From NCBI RefSeq assembly GCF_000344615.1, contig NZ_KB467824.1, forward strand, positions 3,228,326-3,292,325: 64,000 bases of DNA, given 5' to 3'. Under the pieces are notes generated by a model. That model had not been told where the DNA came from. It did no database searches and saw nothing but the letters and a program-made list of their open reading frames with translations. Both the position numbers and the translations under genes were made by a program. The stretch comes from Janthinobacterium sp. CG3 (GTDB lineage: Bacteria > Pseudomonadota > Gammaproteobacteria > Burkholderiales > Burkholderiaceae_D). This document shows positions 9,140 to 19,400 of the stretch, piece by piece; position 1 is the stretch's first letter; every line of letters begins with the position of its first letter.

Positions 9140-10675
9140 CTACGCGCAGGCCGGCGCGGCGGCGGCGGCGCAGACGCGGTTGCGTCCGCCCAGCTTGGCC
9201 GCGTACAGCGCCTTGTCGGCCGCCTCCAGCAGGCGCGCCGGCGCGCCGGCTCCGCGCCGCGGCAACAGCGCCGCCACCCCGGCGCTGACGGTGACGACGC
9301 CGGCCGGGCTGCCGCGGTGGCCGATGCGCAAACCCTCGATCGCCGCGCGCACCCGCTCGGCCAGCGCCAGCGCCTCGTCCAGCCCGGTGTCGGGCAGTAA
9401 AATCCCGATCTCCTCGCCGCCGTAGCGCGCCGCCAGTTCGCCGCGCCGCCCCGGCATCAGCGCGACGATGCACTGGCTCAGCGCGCGCAGGCAGGCGTCG
9501 CCGGCGATGTGGCCGTAGTGGTCGTTGTATTGCTTGAAGCAATCGACGTCGAGCATGATGAAGGCCAGCGGCGCGGCGGCGCGCCCGGCCAGGCTGAATT
9601 CCCCGGCCAGCGTGGCGTCGAACTGGCGCCGGTTGGCCAGGCCGGTCAGGCCGTCCTGCAACGCCAGCTTTTCGAGCTGGCGGTTGAGGCTTTCCAGCGC
9701 GTCGCGCGCGCCCAGCAGTTGCGCCTCGGCCTCCACGCGCAGGCCGATTTGCTGGACCAGGCGCTTGCCGAACAGCCCCAACAGCGCCGCCAGCAGCAGC
9801 ACGCCCAGCGAATGCAGGAAGGTGTCGCGGCGCCAATTAGCCAACTGCTCGTCCTTCGACAGCGCGGCCGTGGCGAACAGCGGGTAGTGCTGCAGCGCGC
9901 GGTAGCTGTTCAGGCGCACCTCGCCGTCCAACGGCGACTCCAGGAACACGCTGCCCACCGGCCCGGCGCCGCGGTAGGCCAGGTACAGCGCGCTGCGCGC
10001 CATGCTCATGCCGATGGTGGCGTCGTCGAACGGCCGGCGCAGCAACAGCGTGCCGGCGTTGGTGGTCAGCGCCACCGCGCCGCGCTGGCCGATGTCGAAA
10101 CTCTGGTAGAAGCGCTTGAAATAGTCGACGTCGATGGTTGCCAATGCCACCCCGGCGAAGCCGCCGTCGGCGCGGTTGATGCGGCGCGACACCGGAACCA
10201 CCCACTTGCCGCTGGAGCGGCTGACCACCGGCGTGCCGATGTGGGCGCCGCGCGCCGGGTCGGCGCGGTGGAACTGGAAGTATTCGCGGTCGGCGTTGTT
10301 ACGCTCCCGCAGCGGTTCCGGGCGCGAATTGACCAGCCAGGCGCCGTCGGCGTCGTAGACGAACAGGCCGTTCAACTGCGGCAGCTCGGCGACATGACCG
10401 CGCAGCACCCGCTGCAGGCGCGCCAGCGCCGGCGCGGCGGCGCCGTCGACTTCGATGCGCTCGACGATGTCGGCCAGGCTGGTGTCGGCCGCCTTGATGG
10501 TGTCGTCGGCCTGCTGGGCCATGGCGCGCGCCAGGTTGGTGGCCGAGCGCTCGACCTCTAGCAACTGCTGCGTGCGCGCGTTCCAGCTGCGCCAGCCGTC
10601 GATGGCAACCAGCGATAGACAGACGACGGCGACAAAAACAGTGGCCCAAAATGTGATGGGGCGGCGCTTCGACAT
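9140..10675 (-). CDS. Membrane diguanylate cyclase with periplasmic Cache-type sensor
   Basis: This 511-residue protein has an N-terminal transmembrane helix (residues about 8-26), a periplasmic region of roughly 250 residues that looks like a double-Cache sensor (WLVNSRPEPLRERNNADREY, then IGTPVVSRSSGKWVVPVSR), a second helix near 290, and a C-terminal GGDEF domain. The domain begins with LALQDGLTGLANRRQFD, the usual entry motif. The active-site loop reads RYGGEEIGIL, an accepted GGEEF variant, so c-di-GMP synthesis is likely. I see no RxxD inhibitory site at the expected spot. It is convergent with the chemoreceptor gene. Confidence 0.9.
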   Translation of the reverse strand: MSKRRPITFWATVFVAVVCLSLVAIDGWRSWNARTQQLLEVERSATNLARAMAQQADDTIKAADTSLADIVERIEVDGAAAPALARLQRVLRGHVAELPQLNGLFVYDADGAWLVNSRPEPLRERNNADREYFQFHRADPARGAHIGTPVVSRSSGKWVVPVSRRINRADGGFAGVALATIDVDYFKRFYQSFDIGQRGAVALTTNAGTLLLRRPFDDATIGMSMARSALYLAYRGAGPVGSVFLESPLDGEVRLNSYRALQHYPLFATAALSKDEQLANWRRDTFLHSLGVLLLAALLGLFGKRLVQQIGLRVEAEAQLLGARDALESLNRQLEKLALQDGLTGLANRRQFDATLAGEFSLAGRAAAPLAFIMLDVDCFKQYNDHYGHIAGDACLRALSQCIVALMPGRRGELAARYGGEEIGILLPDTGLDEALALAERVRAAIEGLRIGHRGSPAGVVTVSAGVAALLPRRGAGAPARLLEAADKALYAAKLGGRNRVCAAAAAPACA

Positions 10676-10846
10676 AGATACCCGGAAATTGTTTATTTGC
10701 TTTATACAGTAAAACAGTGCCGCCGGCGCGCTGAACGCCGGGTCCGTGGCTGGTTTAGTTTACAATGCCCGACTTCTATAACTTCTGATTTTGCGGTTTG
10801 GCTAGAATAAGTCTCTACCGGTTTGGATACTTCAAGGAATTATTTG

Positions 10847-12067
10847 ATGGTCGGTTACAACTCTTTGGCCGTGTTTCTTTTTTCCGCGCTGGCGCTAGCG
10901 CTGGGCGGCGGCTACTCAATTGGGGCCACTATGCTCTTTGTCGGCAGCGCGGCGCTGCTATGGAAACGGCCGGTACTGGCCTTGAAAAAAGCCGACTACT
11001 TGTTGATCGGCACGCTGTTGCTGTACTTCATCGTCCGATCGGCGATCGTCGCCTTCCATGCCGACCCGGGCAGGGAATATGACGCGCCATTGAGGTTCTT
11101 GCTGGCCGTGCCGGTGTTGTTGTTGTTGCTCGCCTATCCGGCCAAACCGTCATCGGTGTGGGCCGGTTTGGCCGTGGGCGCCATTGGCGGCGGTGTATTT
11201 GTCGGTTGGCAACTTCTTGCGCAAGGGATTGTGCGCCCGGGCGGCACCACCAATCCCATCCAATTTGGCAATATCAGCATGTTGCTGGGAATTTTGTGCA
11301 TGTCCGGCCTGGGCTGGGCGTTGACGCAGCCGCGCCGGGCCGCCTGGACGCTCCTGCTTCTGCTGGGCAGCGTCTTCGGCATGGTCGGCTCCATGCTAAC
11401 GAGCAGCCGCAGCGGCTGGATTGCGATGCCGGTCTGCGCCTGCGTGTTATGCCTGCATTACACCAACATGCACGGCCGCCGTTATTTATACGCCGGCCTG
11501 TTGACGCTGGCGACGCTGATCGCGGTGGCGTATGCGATTCCGCAATCGACCGTCAAGGCGCGCACTCTCGCTTCGCTACAGGAGGCGCGCGATTTTTCCC
11601 GCGCCGTCAATACCGAAACCTCCCTCGGCCAGAGACTGGAAATGTGGCGCAACGCGATTGTCATGACGCCCGCCAAGCCGTTGCTGGGATGGGGCAAGCA
11701 GGGTTTCATGGACCAGAAGCTCGCACTGATCCACCAGGGCAAGGTGCCGGCCTCGATCGGTGAATATACCAATGTGCATAACGAATACCTCGACGCGCTG
11801 GTCAAACAAGGCGTGTTCGGCCTGGCCGCCGTGCTGGCCCTGTTCCTGCTACCGCTGACGCTGTTTGCGCGCCGCCTGAAAAGCAGCGACCGCCGCGTCC
11901 ATCCCTACGCGCTGGCCGGCGTCTCGCTGGGCATCAGTTACATGGTGTTCGGCCTGACCACCACTTTCCTGACGCTCAACATCGGCGTCATGATGCTGGC
12001 GTTCCTGACGGTGATCCTGTGGTCGGGTTTGCGCGCCGCAGGCCGTACCCCGGCCGCCCCCCTCTGA
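10847..12067 (+). CDS. waaL: O-antigen ligase family protein (WaaL-like)
   Basis: This polytopic membrane protein of 406 residues belongs to the O-antigen ligase/polymerase superfamily. The central periplasmic loop contains VHNEYLDALVKQG, the conserved His-containing motif of WaaL proteins, and upstream segments such as SRSGWIAMPV fit the family. The chosen ATG has AAGGAA seven bases upstream; an in-frame TTG at 10823 lacks this. It is the first gene of a plus-strand run with msbA and two glycosyltransferases. That favours a lipopolysaccharide ligase over an O-antigen polymerase, the more so because a separate Wzy-like gene exists at 30794-32110. Confidence 0.75.
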   Translation: MVGYNSLAVFLFSALALALGGGYSIGATMLFVGSAALLWKRPVLALKKADYLLIGTLLLYFIVRSAIVAFHADPGREYDAPLRFLLAVPVLLLLLAYPAKPSSVWAGLAVGAIGGGVFVGWQLLAQGIVRPGGTTNPIQFGNISMLLGILCMSGLGWALTQPRRAAWTLLLLLGSVFGMVGSMLTSSRSGWIAMPVCACVLCLHYTNMHGRRYLYAGLLTLATLIAVAYAIPQSTVKARTLASLQEARDFSRAVNTETSLGQRLEMWRNAIVMTPAKPLLGWGKQGFMDQKLALIHQGKVPASIGEYTNVHNEYLDALVKQGVFGLAAVLALFLLPLTLFARRLKSSDRRVHPYALAGVSLGISYMVFGLTTTFLTLNIGVMMLAFLTVILWSGLRAAGRTPAAPL

Positions 12068-12087
12068 CCGCAGTTGCAAGGAACCCC

Positions 12088-13824
12088 ATGATGCTGCCGC
12101 CCGACATGCAACGCCTGACCGCGCTCCACGCGCCGTACAAAAAACACCTGGCGCTGGCCTTCCTGGCGATGATCGTCACCGCCGCCACCGAGCCGCTGCT
12201 GCCGTACGCCTTGCAGCAACTGCTCGACAAGGGCTTTTCCGGCAAGCCGGCGTTTTCCTACTGGGTGGTGCCGGCCGCCGTGATGGGCATGTTCCTGGTG
12301 CGCGGCCTGGCCACCTTCACCAGCTCCTACCTGATGACCTGGGTCTCGACGCGCATCCTCAACGAGTTGCGCCGGCAAATGTTCGCCAGCATGCTGAACC
12401 TGCCGATCGACTTCTACGCCACCAACACGGTCGGTAAGGTCATCAACTCGATCATGTTCGAGGTCCAGCAAATCATCGAAATGGTCACCAAGGTGTTCAC
12501 CTCGATCGTGCGCGCCAGCCTGACCGTGCTCGGCCTGCTGGCCTGGCTGCTGTACCTGAACTGGGCCTTGACCATCGTCACGCTGGTGCTACTGCCGTTG
12601 ATCACGCTGGTGGTGCGCACCACCGGCAAGCGCCTGAAAAAACTCAACAAGGACTCGCTGGCGGTGAACGCCGAACTGACCCAGGTGATCGAAGAGACCA
12701 CCCGGGCGCAGCAGGTGATCAAGATCTTCGGCGGCCACGACTATGAAAAGGCGCGCTTCCAGCAACGCGCCGACAACCTGCGCCGCTACACCATGCGCAT
12801 GACCAGCACCTTCGCCGCCACCGTGCCGATCACCCAGCTGATGACGGCCGCCGCGGTGTCGGTGGTGGTGATGATGGCGCTGTCGCAGCACGCCGCCGGC
12901 CAGATTTCGGTGGGCGGCTTCGTCTCCTTCATCACGGCGATGCTGATGCTGCTGGCGCCGCTCAAGCAACTGGCCGAGGTCAACGGGCCGCTGCAGCGCG
13001 GCCTGGCGGCGGCCGAAGCCGTCTTCAGCCTGATCGACAAGACCCCGGAACGGGTCGGCGGCCAGGTGCTGGCGCGGCGCAGCGGCGGCCGGGTCGACTT
13101 CGTCGGCGTCGGCTTCCACTACCCCGGCCAGGCCGAGCCGGCGCTGCGCGGCATCGACCTGAGCGTGGCGCCGGGCGAAACGGTGGCCTTCGTCGGCATG
13201 TCCGGCGGCGGCAAGTCGACGCTGGTGGGCCTGCTGCCGGGCTTTTATCCGGTCAGCAGCGGCCGCATCCTGCTCGACGGCCAGAACATCGACGACATCG
13301 CGCTGGCCAGCCTGCGCGGCCAGATCGCCATGGTCAGCCAGAACGTGGTGCTGTTCGACGACACGCTGGCGGCCAACATCGCCTACGGCGACGCCGCGCC
13401 CGACCGCGCCCGCGTCGAGGCGGCGCTGACGGCGGCCCACCTGGGCGACGTGGTGCAGGGCCTGGCGCAAGGCCTGGAGACGCCGATCGGCGACAACGGC
13501 GCGCGCCTGTCGGGCGGCCAGCGCCAGCGCGTGGCGATCGCCCGGGCGATCTACAAGGACGCGCCCATCCTGATCCTCGACGAGGCCACCTCGGCGCTCG
13601 ACACCGAGTCCGAGCGCGCGGTGCAGGCGGCGCTGGAGGGCTTGATGCGCGGGCGCACCACCTTCGTCATCGCGCACCGCCTCTCGACCATTGAACGGGC
13701 CGACCGCATCGTCGTGCTGTCGCACGGCCAGATCGTCGAAACCGGCAGCCACCGCGAACTGCTGGCGCGCGCCGGCGTCTACGCCAATTTGCACAGCCTG
13801 CAGTTTTCGCAGCAAGCCGCCTGA
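12088..13824 (+). CDS. msbA: Lipid A export ABC transporter/permease MsbA
   Basis: This 578-residue half-transporter combines six transmembrane helices (residues about 20-310) with a nucleotide-binding domain. Walker A is GMSGGGKST, the signature is LSGGQRQRVAIARA, and Walker B is ILILDEATSALD, followed by the H-loop IAHRLST. Length and layout match MsbA, which flips core-lipid A across the inner membrane as a homodimer. The start is the first ATG of MMLPPD, with AAGGA upstream. It lies 20 bases after the waaL-like gene and 38 before a heptosyltransferase-like gene, a classical lipopolysaccharide context. Confidence 0.9.
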   Translation: MMLPPDMQRLTALHAPYKKHLALAFLAMIVTAATEPLLPYALQQLLDKGFSGKPAFSYWVVPAAVMGMFLVRGLATFTSSYLMTWVSTRILNELRRQMFASMLNLPIDFYATNTVGKVINSIMFEVQQIIEMVTKVFTSIVRASLTVLGLLAWLLYLNWALTIVTLVLLPLITLVVRTTGKRLKKLNKDSLAVNAELTQVIEETTRAQQVIKIFGGHDYEKARFQQRADNLRRYTMRMTSTFAATVPITQLMTAAAVSVVVMMALSQHAAGQISVGGFVSFITAMLMLLAPLKQLAEVNGPLQRGLAAAEAVFSLIDKTPERVGGQVLARRSGGRVDFVGVGFHYPGQAEPALRGIDLSVAPGETVAFVGMSGGGKSTLVGLLPGFYPVSSGRILLDGQNIDDIALASLRGQIAMVSQNVVLFDDTLAANIAYGDAAPDRARVEAALTAAHLGDVVQGLAQGLETPIGDNGARLSGGQRQRVAIARAIYKDAPILILDEATSALDTESERAVQAALEGLMRGRTTFVIAHRLSTIERADRIVVLSHGQIVETGSHRELLARAGVYANLHSLQFSQQAA

Positions 13825-13862
13825 ACCCAACCCCCTCCCTTACCACGGCCGCCAGAGCACCC

Positions 13863-14966
13863 ATGACGCACACACTGATCCCCGCCGACCTGCTGCGCAA
13901 GTCGGACAAAATCCTCTTCATCGCCCACCTGGCGCTGGGCGACTTCACCTACCTGCAAAACTGCTTCCGCGCCTTCAAGCAGGCCCACCCGCACCTGCAG
14001 GTGCACCTGTGGGTCGACGAGGTGCGCCGCACGGCCGACGCGGCCCAGTGGGACGGCTTGAAAACATACTCGCTGTACGACTGGGTGCGCGCCTGCGGCT
14101 GCTTCGACAAGGTCTACAGCGACACCTACAGCCCGGCGCTGTACCAGCAGTCGATCGCCGCCGCGCAGCGGGAGAACTACCCGCTGGTGGTCTCGCTGGC
14201 GACGCTGCGCCCGCACCTGTACGCCGGCCTGGCGCGCGCCGTCAGCCCGCGCGCCCTGGTGGTCGGCATGAAAAAAACCGTCGGCTTCTTCCAGCCGCAC
14301 CACCACCTGGCCTACCGCAAGCTCGACGCCGCGCTGGCGCCCTACGACGCCGGCCGCGACGGCCCGCGGCACATCAGCGACGTCTACGCCGACTGGTTCC
14401 GCCAGTTGTGCGGCCTGGACCTGGCGCCGGCGGCGCGCTTCCCCTTCGTCGACATTCCCGAGCGCTGGCACGAACAGGCGCGCGCGCGCCTGGCCGGCTG
14501 GGGCTTCGCGCCGCGCAGCGGCAAGCTGGTCTTCGTCAACCCCTTCGCCAAGACCCACAAGCGCTGCTGGCCGCTGGAGCGCGTCGCCGAGCTGATCGCC
14601 GCGATGCGCCAGCGCGACGGCTGGCGCGACGCCTGCTTCATCGTCAACGCGGTGCCGTCGGAACTGGCCAACGCCCGCAGCGTGATCGCCAGCTACGGCC
14701 TGGAACGCACCGAGTTGTTCAGCGCCGAGGAGAATTTCTTCCAGCTGCCGGCGATGCTGGCGCAGTGCGACCTGATCGTCTCGGTCGAGACCGCGGTGAT
14801 GCACCTGGCCAACGCCGTGCACGTGCCGGTGGTGGCGTTGATGCGCCAGAAGAACCCCGAATGGGTGCCGCTGGACCAGGCCAACAGCAGCGTCATCACG
14901 GCGGCGCGGCGCAGCGACTGGGTCAAGGCGATCCCGGTCGCGCAAGTCATGAAAGCCCTCCCGTGA
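13863..14966 (+). CDS. Glycosyltransferase family 9 (heptosyltransferase-like)
   Basis: This soluble protein of 367 residues has the GT9 two-Rossmann layout of WaaC/WaaF/WaaQ. The N-terminal strand KILFIAHLALGDF corresponds to the conserved GD motif. The C-terminal half has LVFVNPFAKTHKRCWPLERV and SVETAVMHLANAVHVPVVAL, equivalent to the donor-binding (S/T)-x-x-x-H-x-A-x-A region. It probably adds heptose or a related sugar to the lipopolysaccharide inner core using an ADP-sugar; the exact acceptor is not readable. Its stop overlaps the start of the next glycosyltransferase by four bases (GTGA). Confidence 0.85.
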   Translation: MTHTLIPADLLRKSDKILFIAHLALGDFTYLQNCFRAFKQAHPHLQVHLWVDEVRRTADAAQWDGLKTYSLYDWVRACGCFDKVYSDTYSPALYQQSIAAAQRENYPLVVSLATLRPHLYAGLARAVSPRALVVGMKKTVGFFQPHHHLAYRKLDAALAPYDAGRDGPRHISDVYADWFRQLCGLDLAPAARFPFVDIPERWHEQARARLAGWGFAPRSGKLVFVNPFAKTHKRCWPLERVAELIAAMRQRDGWRDACFIVNAVPSELANARSVIASYGLERTELFSAEENFFQLPAMLAQCDLIVSVETAVMHLANAVHVPVVALMRQKNPEWVPLDQANSSVITAARRSDWVKAIPVAQVMKALP

Positions 14967-15949
14967 GCGGCGCCGTGGATACCGGCGCGCCCGCGCGCGG
15001 CGCCAACGGCCTGGCGTCGTTCCACATCGCCTTTTGCGTCGACAACAACTACTGCCGGCCGATGGGGGCGACGATCGCCTCGATCATCGCCAACAATCCC
15101 GGGCAGCACTTCACCTTCCACGTGCTGACGCTCGACCTGTCGGACGACAACAAGCGGCGCATCGCCGCGTTCGAGCAGCTATACCCGGTGCGCACCCAAT
15201 TGCACCTGCTCGAGCCGGCCTCGTTCAGCCAGTTCGCGCACTTCCTCGGCCATTCGCACTACTCGCTGTCGATCTTCACGCGCCTGGTGATTCCGACGGT
15301 GCTGCGCGGCCAGACCGACCGCGTGCTGTACCTCGACGCCGACATCCTGTGCGTGGCCAGCATCGCCGAGATGATCGCGCTGGAGCTGGGCGGCGACATC
15401 GCCGTGGTGGTGCCGGACGCGCCGGTGACGACGCGGCGCCGGGTGGCGGCGCTGGAGTTGGCGCACAACGAGTACTTCAACGCCGGCGTGCTGCTGATGA
15501 ATTTGCAGCCGTGGATGGACGCCGACATCAGCGCGCGAACGCTGGATACGCTAATGCACGGCACCAAGGACATGCGCTTCAACGACCAGGACGCGCTGAA
15601 CATCGTGCTCAACGGGCGCGCCCGCTACGTGTCGCCGCGCTGGAACTATTTGTACGACCTGATCCACGACCTCGACGTCAACAAGACCGCCATGCGGCCG
15701 GTCGGCAAGGCCGTCTTCATCCACTTCGCCGGCGCCGTCAAGCCGTGGACCGACTGGAGCGGCCACGACGCCCGCCTGCTGTTCCGGCGCTACCTGGAAT
15801 TGTCGCCGTGGGCCGGCATGCCGCTCGACCCGGCGCCGAAGAACACCAAGGAAATGCGCATGCATTCGCGCTTCCTGTGGCGCCGCGGCAAGCCGCTGCA
15901 AAGCCTGGCGTGGTTCCTGCGCTACCTGCGCAAACGCGCCGCCAAATAA
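14963..15949 (+). CDS. Glycosyltransferase family 8 (LPS core hexosyltransferase-like)
   Basis: The reading frame becomes credible at the GTG that overlaps the preceding stop, giving 328 residues. The GT-A fold of family 8 is visible: FHIAFCVDNNYCRPMGATIAS at the start, then the metal-binding DxD in VLYLDADILC, EYFNAGVLLMNL, NDQDALNIVL and IHFAGAVKPW. Retaining GT8 enzymes such as WaaO/WaaR transfer glucose or galactose to the lipopolysaccharide outer core. No credible ATG lies upstream of the catalytic core, which supports the coupled GTG start. It is the last gene of the lipopolysaccharide run. Confidence 0.87.
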   Translation: MSGAVDTGAPARGANGLASFHIAFCVDNNYCRPMGATIASIIANNPGQHFTFHVLTLDLSDDNKRRIAAFEQLYPVRTQLHLLEPASFSQFAHFLGHSHYSLSIFTRLVIPTVLRGQTDRVLYLDADILCVASIAEMIALELGGDIAVVVPDAPVTTRRRVAALELAHNEYFNAGVLLMNLQPWMDADISARTLDTLMHGTKDMRFNDQDALNIVLNGRARYVSPRWNYLYDLIHDLDVNKTAMRPVGKAVFIHFAGAVKPWTDWSGHDARLLFRRYLELSPWAGMPLDPAPKNTKEMRMHSRFLWRRGKPLQSLAWFLRYLRKRAAK

Positions 15950-16064
15950 GCGCGGCCGCGGCGAACGCCGCCTCCGCGGCAATCGTGCCATACTTGCCAG
16001 CAAGCGCCGGCTGGCGGCCCTCACCGTCCCATAGCCGCGGCGCCCACCGCAAGGAGGCAACATC

Positions 16065-16295
16065 ATGCGTCTCGATATCTACCGCCGTGCCGAGCAGGAC
16101 GGCGTTTTTTCGTATCTGGCGGTGCCGGAAGGCAAGCCGATCCCGCAGGAGGCAATCAACACCGACTGGCTGCCCGAGGCGCGCGCGGTCGAGCTCGACG
16201 AGGGCGCCGACGAGCTGCCCGACTACAGCATCGCGCATACGCAAGAGCAAATCGCCGCCAAGGGCTACGCGATCACCAGCGTCAACGACGTGTAA
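16065..16295 (+). CDS. Small conserved protein, DUF6139-like
   Basis: This 76-residue acidic soluble protein starts MRLDIYRRAEQDGVFSYLAV and contains GKPIPQEAINTDW. The layout is familiar from small DUF6139 proteins of Burkholderiales; that name is from memory and needs a profile search. An excellent ribosome site (AAGGAGG) precedes the ATG, so translation is likely strong. No catalytic motif is visible. It lies between the lipopolysaccharide genes and a repeat element that abuts dnaE. Confidence 0.7.
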   Translation: MRLDIYRRAEQDGVFSYLAVPEGKPIPQEAINTDWLPEARAVELDEGADELPDYSIAHTQEQIAAKGYAITSVNDV

Positions 16296-16300
16296 AAGCG

Positions 16301-16392
16301 TGTAAAAGGGGACAGACCACGATTTTCGAAAATGTAAAAGGGGACAGACCACGATTTTCGAAAAAGTTTCTCGAAAATCGTGGTCTGTCCCC
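16301..16392. repeat. Tandem 32-base repeat with perfect 22-base inverted repeat
   Basis: Two exact tandem copies of a 32-base unit occupy 16301-16332 and 16333-16364. Part of the second unit (16340-16361) pairs perfectly with 16371-16392 across a 9-base loop, giving a 22-bp stem that contains GGGGACAGACCACG. A shortened CTGTCCCCGG copy follows at 16399-16408. It lies immediately downstream of both the small conserved gene and dnaE, so its RNA could act as a bidirectional terminator or stabiliser. Confidence 0.9.
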
Positions 16393-16413
16393 GGTTTTCT
16401 GTCCCCGGTTTTA

Positions 16414-19400
16414 TCAATACTCGACGGCGACCTCCTGCGCGCCCAGCTGTTGCTGCAAGGCCAGTTGCAGCTCGTCCGACGGCGCCACCCGCCACTCTTC
16501 GCCGAACTGCAGCGTGCAGGCGACGCCCTGCGGCGCCACGCGCGCGGCGATCAGCAGGCCGTTCTCGGCGCGGTGCGGCAGCAGCACCTCGCGCACCCGC
16601 TTCGAATCGAGCGTGGCCGGCAGCGCCAGGCCCAGCTGGCGGCCGTACTGGATGCGCGCGGCGACGATGTCGAACGCCTTCTCGGCGGTGATGCGCAAGC
16701 CGCCCGAGAAGCGGTCCTCCGACACCTTGCCGACCACGGCCAGGAACTCGTCCTCCTTGAAAATCTTCTTGTTCTGCTCGAACAACTCGCTGTACACGGT
16801 CACCTCGACGGTGCCGCTCTTGTCGTCGAGCGTGACGATGATGATCTTGCCGCGCTGCGTCAGCTGGGTGCGGATGCCGGTGATGACGCCGGCCATCATG
16901 CGCGGCTCGCGCGACGGGTCGAGGTCGGCCAGCTTGGTGCGGGCGAAGCGGCGCGCCTCCGGCGCGTACGAGTCGAACAGGTGGCCCGACAGGTAGAAGC
17001 CGAGCGCGATCTTTTCCTCGGTGAGCTTTTGCTTGTCGCTCCACGGCGCCACCTTGACGTACTCGGGCGGCGCCACCATGTCGCTGTCGTCGCCGCCGAA
17101 CAGGCTGACCTGGTTGGCCGCCTTCAGGCTCTGCTCGGCGCATTCCATGGCGAAGCCGACCGAAGCTTGCAGCACCGCGCGGTCGACGCCGAAGCAGTCG
17201 AAGGCGCCGCCGCGGATCAGCGAGTCGATGGTGCGGCGGTTGATCTGGCGCTTGTCGACGCGCTGGCAGAAGTCGAACAGGTCGGTAAACGGGCCGTCCT
17301 TCTGGCGCGCCGCGATGATCGCCTCGATCGCGCTCTGGCCCGAGCCCTTCACCGCGCCCAGGCCGTAGCGGATCTGCGTGACGCGCTTGCCCGACACCGA
17401 CGGCGCCGGGCCGTCCGGCGTGAAGCGGTAGTCCGACAGGTTGATGTCGGGCGCCAGCAAGGTCAGCCCGCAGACGTCGATGGCGTCCTCGACCAGGATC
17501 TTGATCTTGTCGGTGTCGTCCATCGCCAGCGACAAGTTGGCGGCGATGAAGGCGGCGGTGTGGTGCGCCTTTAAATAGGCGGTATGGTAGGACAGCAGCG
17601 CGTAGGCGGCGGCGTGCGACTTGTTGAAGCCGTAGCCGGCGAACTTTTCCATCAAGTCGAAGATCTCGTCGGCCTTTTGCTCCGTCAAGCCGTCCTTGGC
17701 GGCGCCGTCGCGGAAGATCTGGCGGTGCTCGGCCATTTCCTCGGCTTTTTTCTTGCCCATGGCGCGGCGCAGCATGTCGGCGCCGCCCAGCGAGTAGCCG
17801 CCGACGATCTGCGCCATCTGCATCACCTGCTCCTGGTACACCATGATGCCGTAGGTTTCGGACAGGATGGACTCGGTGCGCGGGTCCGGGTAGTCGAAGC
17901 GCTCGCCGTGCTTGCGCTTGCAAAAGTCGGGGATCAGGTCCATCGGACCCGGGCGGTACAGCGCCACCAGCGCGATGATGTCCTCGAAGCGGTCGGGGCG
18001 GGCGTCCTTCAACATGCCCTGCATGCCGCGCGACTCGAGCTGGAACACCGCCACCGTCTTGGCCTTGGTCAGCAACTCGTACGAGGCCTTGTCGTTGAGC
18101 GGCAACCTGGCCAGGTCGAAGTCGGCCTGGGCCGGGTCGAGCTGCTTGATGTAGCGCACCGCGCGGTCGAGGATGGTCAGCGTGGTCAAGCCCAAAAAGT
18201 CGAACTTGACCAGGCCGACGGCCTCGACGTCGTCCTTGTCGTACTGCGACACCACGCCGCCGTCGCCGCCCTGGGTGTAGAGCGGGCAGAAGTCGGTCAG
18301 CTTGCCCGGCGCGATCAGCACGCCGCCGGCGTGCATGCCGATGTTGCGGGCGATGCCCTCGACCTGCTGGGCCAGGTCGAGCAACTGCTTGACCTCTTCC
18401 TCGTTGTCGAGGCGCTCGGCCAGCAGCGGCTCCTCCTTGATGGCGTCGGCGATCGACACCGGTTTGCCCGGCTTGAACGGGATCAGCTTGGAGATGCCGT
18501 CGCAGAAGTTGTAGCCGAAGTCGAGCACCCGGCCGACGTCGCGGATCGCCCCCTTGGCGGCCATGGTGCCGAAGGTGGCGATCTGCGACACCGCGTCCTT
18601 GCCGTACAGGTCCTTGACGTGCTGGATGACGCGGTCGCGCCCCTCCTGGCAAAAGTCGATGTCGAAGTCGGGCATCGAGACGCGTTCGGGGTTCAGGAAG
18701 CGCTCGAACAGCAAGTTGTAGGCGAGCGGGTCGAGGTCGGTGATCAGCAGCGAGTACGCCACCAGCGAGCCGGCCCCGGAGCCGCGGCCCGGTCCGACCG
18801 GCACGCCGTTTTCCTTGGCCCAGCGGATGAACTCGGCCACGATCAGGAAGTAGCCGGGGAAGCCCATGTTGCTGATGGTGTCGGTCTCGAACTTCAGCCG
18901 CTCCTTGTAGCGGGCGCGCTGCGCCTCGCGCCTGGCCGGGTCCGGGTACAACTGCAGCAGGCGCTGCTCCAGGCCGGCCTTCGACTCGGCGACCAGGAAT
19001 TCGTCGATCGTCATGCCGGGCGGGGTCGGGAAGTTCGGCAGTTGCGGCTTGCCCAGCACCAGCGTCAGGTTGCAGCGTTTGGCGATCTCGACCGAGTTGG
19101 CCAGCGCCGCCGGCAGGTCGGCGAACAGCGCCGCCATCTCGGCCTGGGTCTTGAAGCACTGCTCGTCGTTGAAGCGCTTGACGCGCTTGGCGTTGGCCAG
19201 CATTTCGCCCTCGGCGATACAGGTGCGCGCCTCGTGGGCGATGAATTCGTTGCGGTCGATGAACTGCACCGGGTGCGTCGCCACCACCGGCAAGCCGAGC
19301 TTGGCCGCCAGCGCGACCGACTGGCGCACCTGGCGTTCCTGGTTGGGCTGGCCGCCGCGCTGGATTTCAATGTAGAAGTGGCCGGGGAACACCCGCGCCC

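Noticed and set aside
7224..9836. Minus-strand open frame of 870 codons across the chemoreceptor and cyclase
   Set aside because: It spans two well-supported genes on different strands with Arg/Ala/Gly-rich nonsense sequence.
10759..10787. TTTACA and TATAAC-like boxes before the O-antigen ligase gene
   Set aside because: The spacing between the hexamers is only 12 bases, too short for a normal promoter.
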